64,000 nucleotides of DNA from Pyrus communis (Eukaryota > Streptophyta > Magnoliopsida > Rosales > Rosaceae). The stretch lies in contig NC_084807.1 of NCBI RefSeq assembly GCF_963583255.1, positions 21,849,572 to 21,913,571 of the forward strand, read 5' to 3'. Shown here one piece after another: positions 59,905 through 64,000 of the stretch; position 1 is the stretch's first letter, and the number at the start of each line of letters is the position of its first letter. The translations under genes and the position numbers were made by a program. The notes under the pieces were generated by a model. That model did not search any database and was not told the DNA's origin. It saw only the letters and a list, made by a program, of their open reading frames with translations.

Positions 59905-60770
59905 ATGTTATTCTTACCATGTTTTTATACCATATTTATATATCATCTTATGTGACATCTAATGTGGACATCTACATCATTTAAATTAATCAGAATTTAA
60001 TTTAAATTAAAAACTATTTAATAAACCAATAATTTAAAATTTTTTTTAAAAAAAGCTGAAATTAAATAGTGGTTGTAGCATACGAGGAGTCTTCTCCTTC
60101 TTTTCCCGTTCAATCCTACTTTTTCTTCCGTTTCTTTTTCCATGCCTATTCTTTCATGCCATTTTTTCAGGTCTGTCAAATCCACCACAATCTAAATTAA
60201 TTCTCATATGGCAAGGTTCATGCGCTTCCCTATTTGGATTATTGGTACACATCTATCATTTTTTTCAATGAACCTTGTCGTACACTTGTAGTGGAAAATT
60301 TTGAAACTCGTTCAATTCTAGTCAACCCTGAAACCCTGATTTAGGAGATGGAATGCCTCCGGTGTCTTGAAACTAACTTTGAATCGCCAGGAACATTCGA
60401 ACTTGGACTATGAGAACTCCAGGATGTCTCTGAGCTCTTGTTCTCTACATGCCCCTTCCCCACATACCACAATTTGTCGAAGATTTTCCTTGACCTAGAT
60501 GGCAGCGAAACTTGGCAAGAAGAGCAGCAAAAATAGCACAAAGTGGTGCGCAATCACCATTGAACGAGGAAGGAAAAAGAAGACTCCTCGTATGCCACAA
60601 TCACCATTTAATTTATGCTTTTTTTCTTTAATTATTGGTTTAATAAATGATTTTTAATTTAAATTAAATGCTGATTAATTTAAATAATGTGATTGTCCAC
60701 ATCAAATGCCACATAAGATGATATATAAATGTGATATAAAAACATGATAAGAATAACATTACTATGATTG
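59905..60770. mobile_element. Foldback element with about 200-bp arms
   Basis: The left arm (about 59905-60117) and right arm (about 60565-60770) are inverted repeats: gttattcttaccatgttttt pairs with aaaaacatgataagaataac, and both inner ends contain CATACGAGGAGTCTTCT or its complement. The loop (60120-60560) has a minus-strand frame of 70 residues without a known domain. Target duplication not resolved. Confidence 0.75.
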
Positions 60771-61394
60771 AAAAAGTAAAAAGGGCAAACATGTCATTTT
60801 ACTGAGGTAGGCAAGAGTAAACAAAGAATTTTTAGGATATTCATATATGATTCCTATATAAATCCTATCTGAATCTACTTCAACTTCACACAAGGGTTGA
60901 TCAGATTCGTATTGTTTTGGCGAAAATATTCATGATATGCAGGGAATCATTTGTGATAAAAATCCAATATAAGAATAAACCAGAAATTTTAGTAGTTAGA
61001 TACACTAATCCGAAAAACACAAACCTTATAAACACAATGTGAGAGAAATATTTATATGATACCGAACACGTTCTCAGACATTGAGATATGTCGATTTTGG
61101 TATAGGATCAGACCTCTTGTTTGGTTTCATGGAACCAACGTTGCAACTAATATCAAGTTGAATATAGCTCTTCAGCTCACAGCCATGCAAAGGTTCCAAA
61201 CTTGAAAAAGAAATCAATGTCTAGGGAATCCATCACTAGCCAATACAGAGCTTAATTGGAATAGATGTCGGAAATTGACGTTTCTTTTTGGTTTTCGGTT
61301 GCTAAAATTGGTTTAAACCGATCTGCTGCTATACTAATTCTGTGATCAAATTTTTTATTAAATCTTTTAAGGGTCATATTCAACACGGTTAAAA
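60771..61394. other. Intergenic, nothing recognised
   Basis: AT-rich sequence without open frames of note or repeats I can define. Confidence 0.5.
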
Positions 61395-61642
61395 ATGCAG
61401 TCCTTCGGAGCTCCTACTTCCATGGAAGTCGAAGAAGCAGATCCACCAAGGTCTTTGCCACCAAAGCCATCGGCGTTTGAAGGCTCTTGAGATGTCCGAC
61501 GGTCAAGTCCAGTTCACGTAAGTCTCGGTTGACCAGTTCACGTAAGTCTCGGTTCCGCCTCATCGTTGTTCGCCTCTCAATAAAGTATGGATGGACACAT
61601 ACCCCGGTTTACGAACAGATGATAGACATCCTTATGAATCTT
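61395..61642 (+). pseudogene. PNO1 (partner of NOB1) 5' fragment, decayed
   Basis: The fragment starts MQSFGAPTSMEVEEADPP, continues after a frameshift with MSDGQVQFT, then VSVPPHR-SPL-KVWMD, and after another frameshift with TPVYEQM-IDILMNL. From memory this follows the N-terminal third of plant PNO1, a KH-domain ribosome assembly factor needed for NOB1 cleavage of 20S pre-rRNA. Breaks visible: a stop after FEGS, a stop in place of the residues before VSVPPHR, a 24-bp tandem duplication of ccagttcacgtaagtctcgg at about 61511-61558, and a further frame change. Homology stops at about 61642, before the KH domains. It is therefore a truncated pseudogene lying beside the RPS23 gene, not a functional copy. 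Confidence 0.75.
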
Positions 61643-61863
61643 ATCATGCAAACATTGTGATCACAAACCATAGATTAAATCCAAATCAACTTTTGTTAGT
61701 CCTACATTTCCAAAATTTTGTTTCAGTTGGACACATCCTGATTTGAATAACAGAAACTGATTCTCACCAAAAGTAACTGATAAGTTGTTACAACTATCAT
61801 CTAAATGGGAAACAACGCTACCACGACAGAGACTTGAGGCATAGACGAGCTCCCTCGATAAGC

Positions 61864-63395
<1,532 letters not shown>

Positions 63396-63524
63396 GGCGG
63401 CTGAGAGAAGAGGGCTCTGGACTGCAGCGAAGGTACTGTGAGGTGTGAGGCGGAGGGGAAAATGCCGGCTGCTGAAAAACCCTAAACTCCGCTTTTTCAA
63501 TTCAGAGATGAGAGATTTTATATA

Positions 63525-64000
63525 GGATTAGAGCATCCCCAGCGTGGGGTTTTGCTCGGGGGAAGGGGTCCAAAACAATGGCCCGAGGGCCGGTGGCTTG
63601 GCTCCAGCGTGGGGGAGCCGGATGGAAGGGGGAGGCCCGAGGGCCAGGCCCGTGAGGGATTGCCAGGCCTTGAGCCCGAGGTGGGGGTGACGCAATGCTG
63701 ACGTCAGGGTGGCGTCAGCGCATTATTTAATTTTTTTTGTGTCAGGCGCGTGCACCCCACCCGCGCGTGGGGGCGCGTCGCCGACACAAAAAAAATTAAA
63801 AAAATAAAGTGTCAGTTACCGTTGGGAAGCCACGTGGCTTCCCACGGTGCGTTAGATCTTAACGGTCAGTTAATGTGGACCGTTAGATCTCAACGGTAAA
63901 AAAAAAAAAAGTCAGATTTAATATCCACCGTTCGATCTGAGATCAACGGTGGATATTAAAATGCTTTATAAATTAAAAAATAAATGAAAAAATAGTTTTA
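63525..64000. mobile_element. Left part of a Tourist/Harbinger-like element, runs off the window
   Basis: Starts after a TTA with GAGCATCCCCAGCGTGGGG and is GC-rich with CCCGAGGGCC and GGCGCGT words, then turns to short inverted repeats (ccgttagatct/agatctaacgg-like, ccaccgtt/aacggtgg). The GAGCATCYCC start matches the MITE at 6261. The right end is outside the window, so the target duplication cannot be checked. Confidence 0.5.

Overview
The window is nuclear DNA from a flowering plant. Genes are split by GT-AG introns, intergenic DNA is AT-rich, and there are many LTR, MITE and foldback insertions. A complete Cassandra TRIM (5S rRNA-derived LTRs) and the repeat style suggest Rosaceae, perhaps apple or pear; the family-level guess rests on recollection of repeat families, not on a search. 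No CRISPR, operon or bacterial feature is present.

Eight protein genes can be modelled with consistent exon phases. From left to right: the 3' part of an EF-hand mitochondrial carrier of the SAMTL type (+, 584-3776); mitochondrial ATP synthase subunit d (-, 7182-8858); a class I LOB-domain transcription factor (-, 14919-16040); an intronless P-class PPR protein (-, 25618-27936); head-to-head with it, 221 bp away, a ureidoglycolate lyase/hydrolase-domain cupin (+, 28158-32101); GET4 of the tail-anchored protein insertion pathway (-, 32400-37493, 12 exons); an FMC1-like ATP synthase assembly factor (+, 41709-42992); and ribosomal protein S23/uS12 (-, 61864-63395). A small RCI2/PMP3 membrane peptide gene (+, 43967-47546) has a tandem paralogue (54766-55180) that has lost its start codon. 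A decayed PNO1 fragment lies beside RPS23.

The most informative region is about 43.4-59.3 kb, a tandem duplication of the RCI2 gene with its flanks. Each copy serves as an empty-site control for the other, so later insertions can be placed with target-site duplications. Copy 1 gained a hAT-like MITE, a TIR element carrying the Cassandra, a 9-bp-TSD element carrying a further 8-bp-TSD element, and two solo LTRs (2.26 kb and 1.37 kb). Copy 2 gained a hAT/ZMYM-like transposase remnant and another MITE. The copy 1 intron grew from about 250 bp to 3.4 kb. An inverted pair of Copia-type LTR/primer-site segments is present in both copies and so predates the duplication.

Between GET4 and FMC1 lie two related Mutator-like elements that appear to carry gene-like sequence (Pack-MULE-like). 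One is interrupted by a 521-bp near-perfect foldback with a TTA target duplication. The 16.0-25.6 kb stretch holds no gene I can support. Several products are mitochondrial or concerned with protein biogenesis (SAMTL-type carrier, subunit d, FMC1, GET4, uS12), but they are separate ordinary genes and I infer no shared regulation except a possible bidirectional promoter for the PPR/cupin pair.
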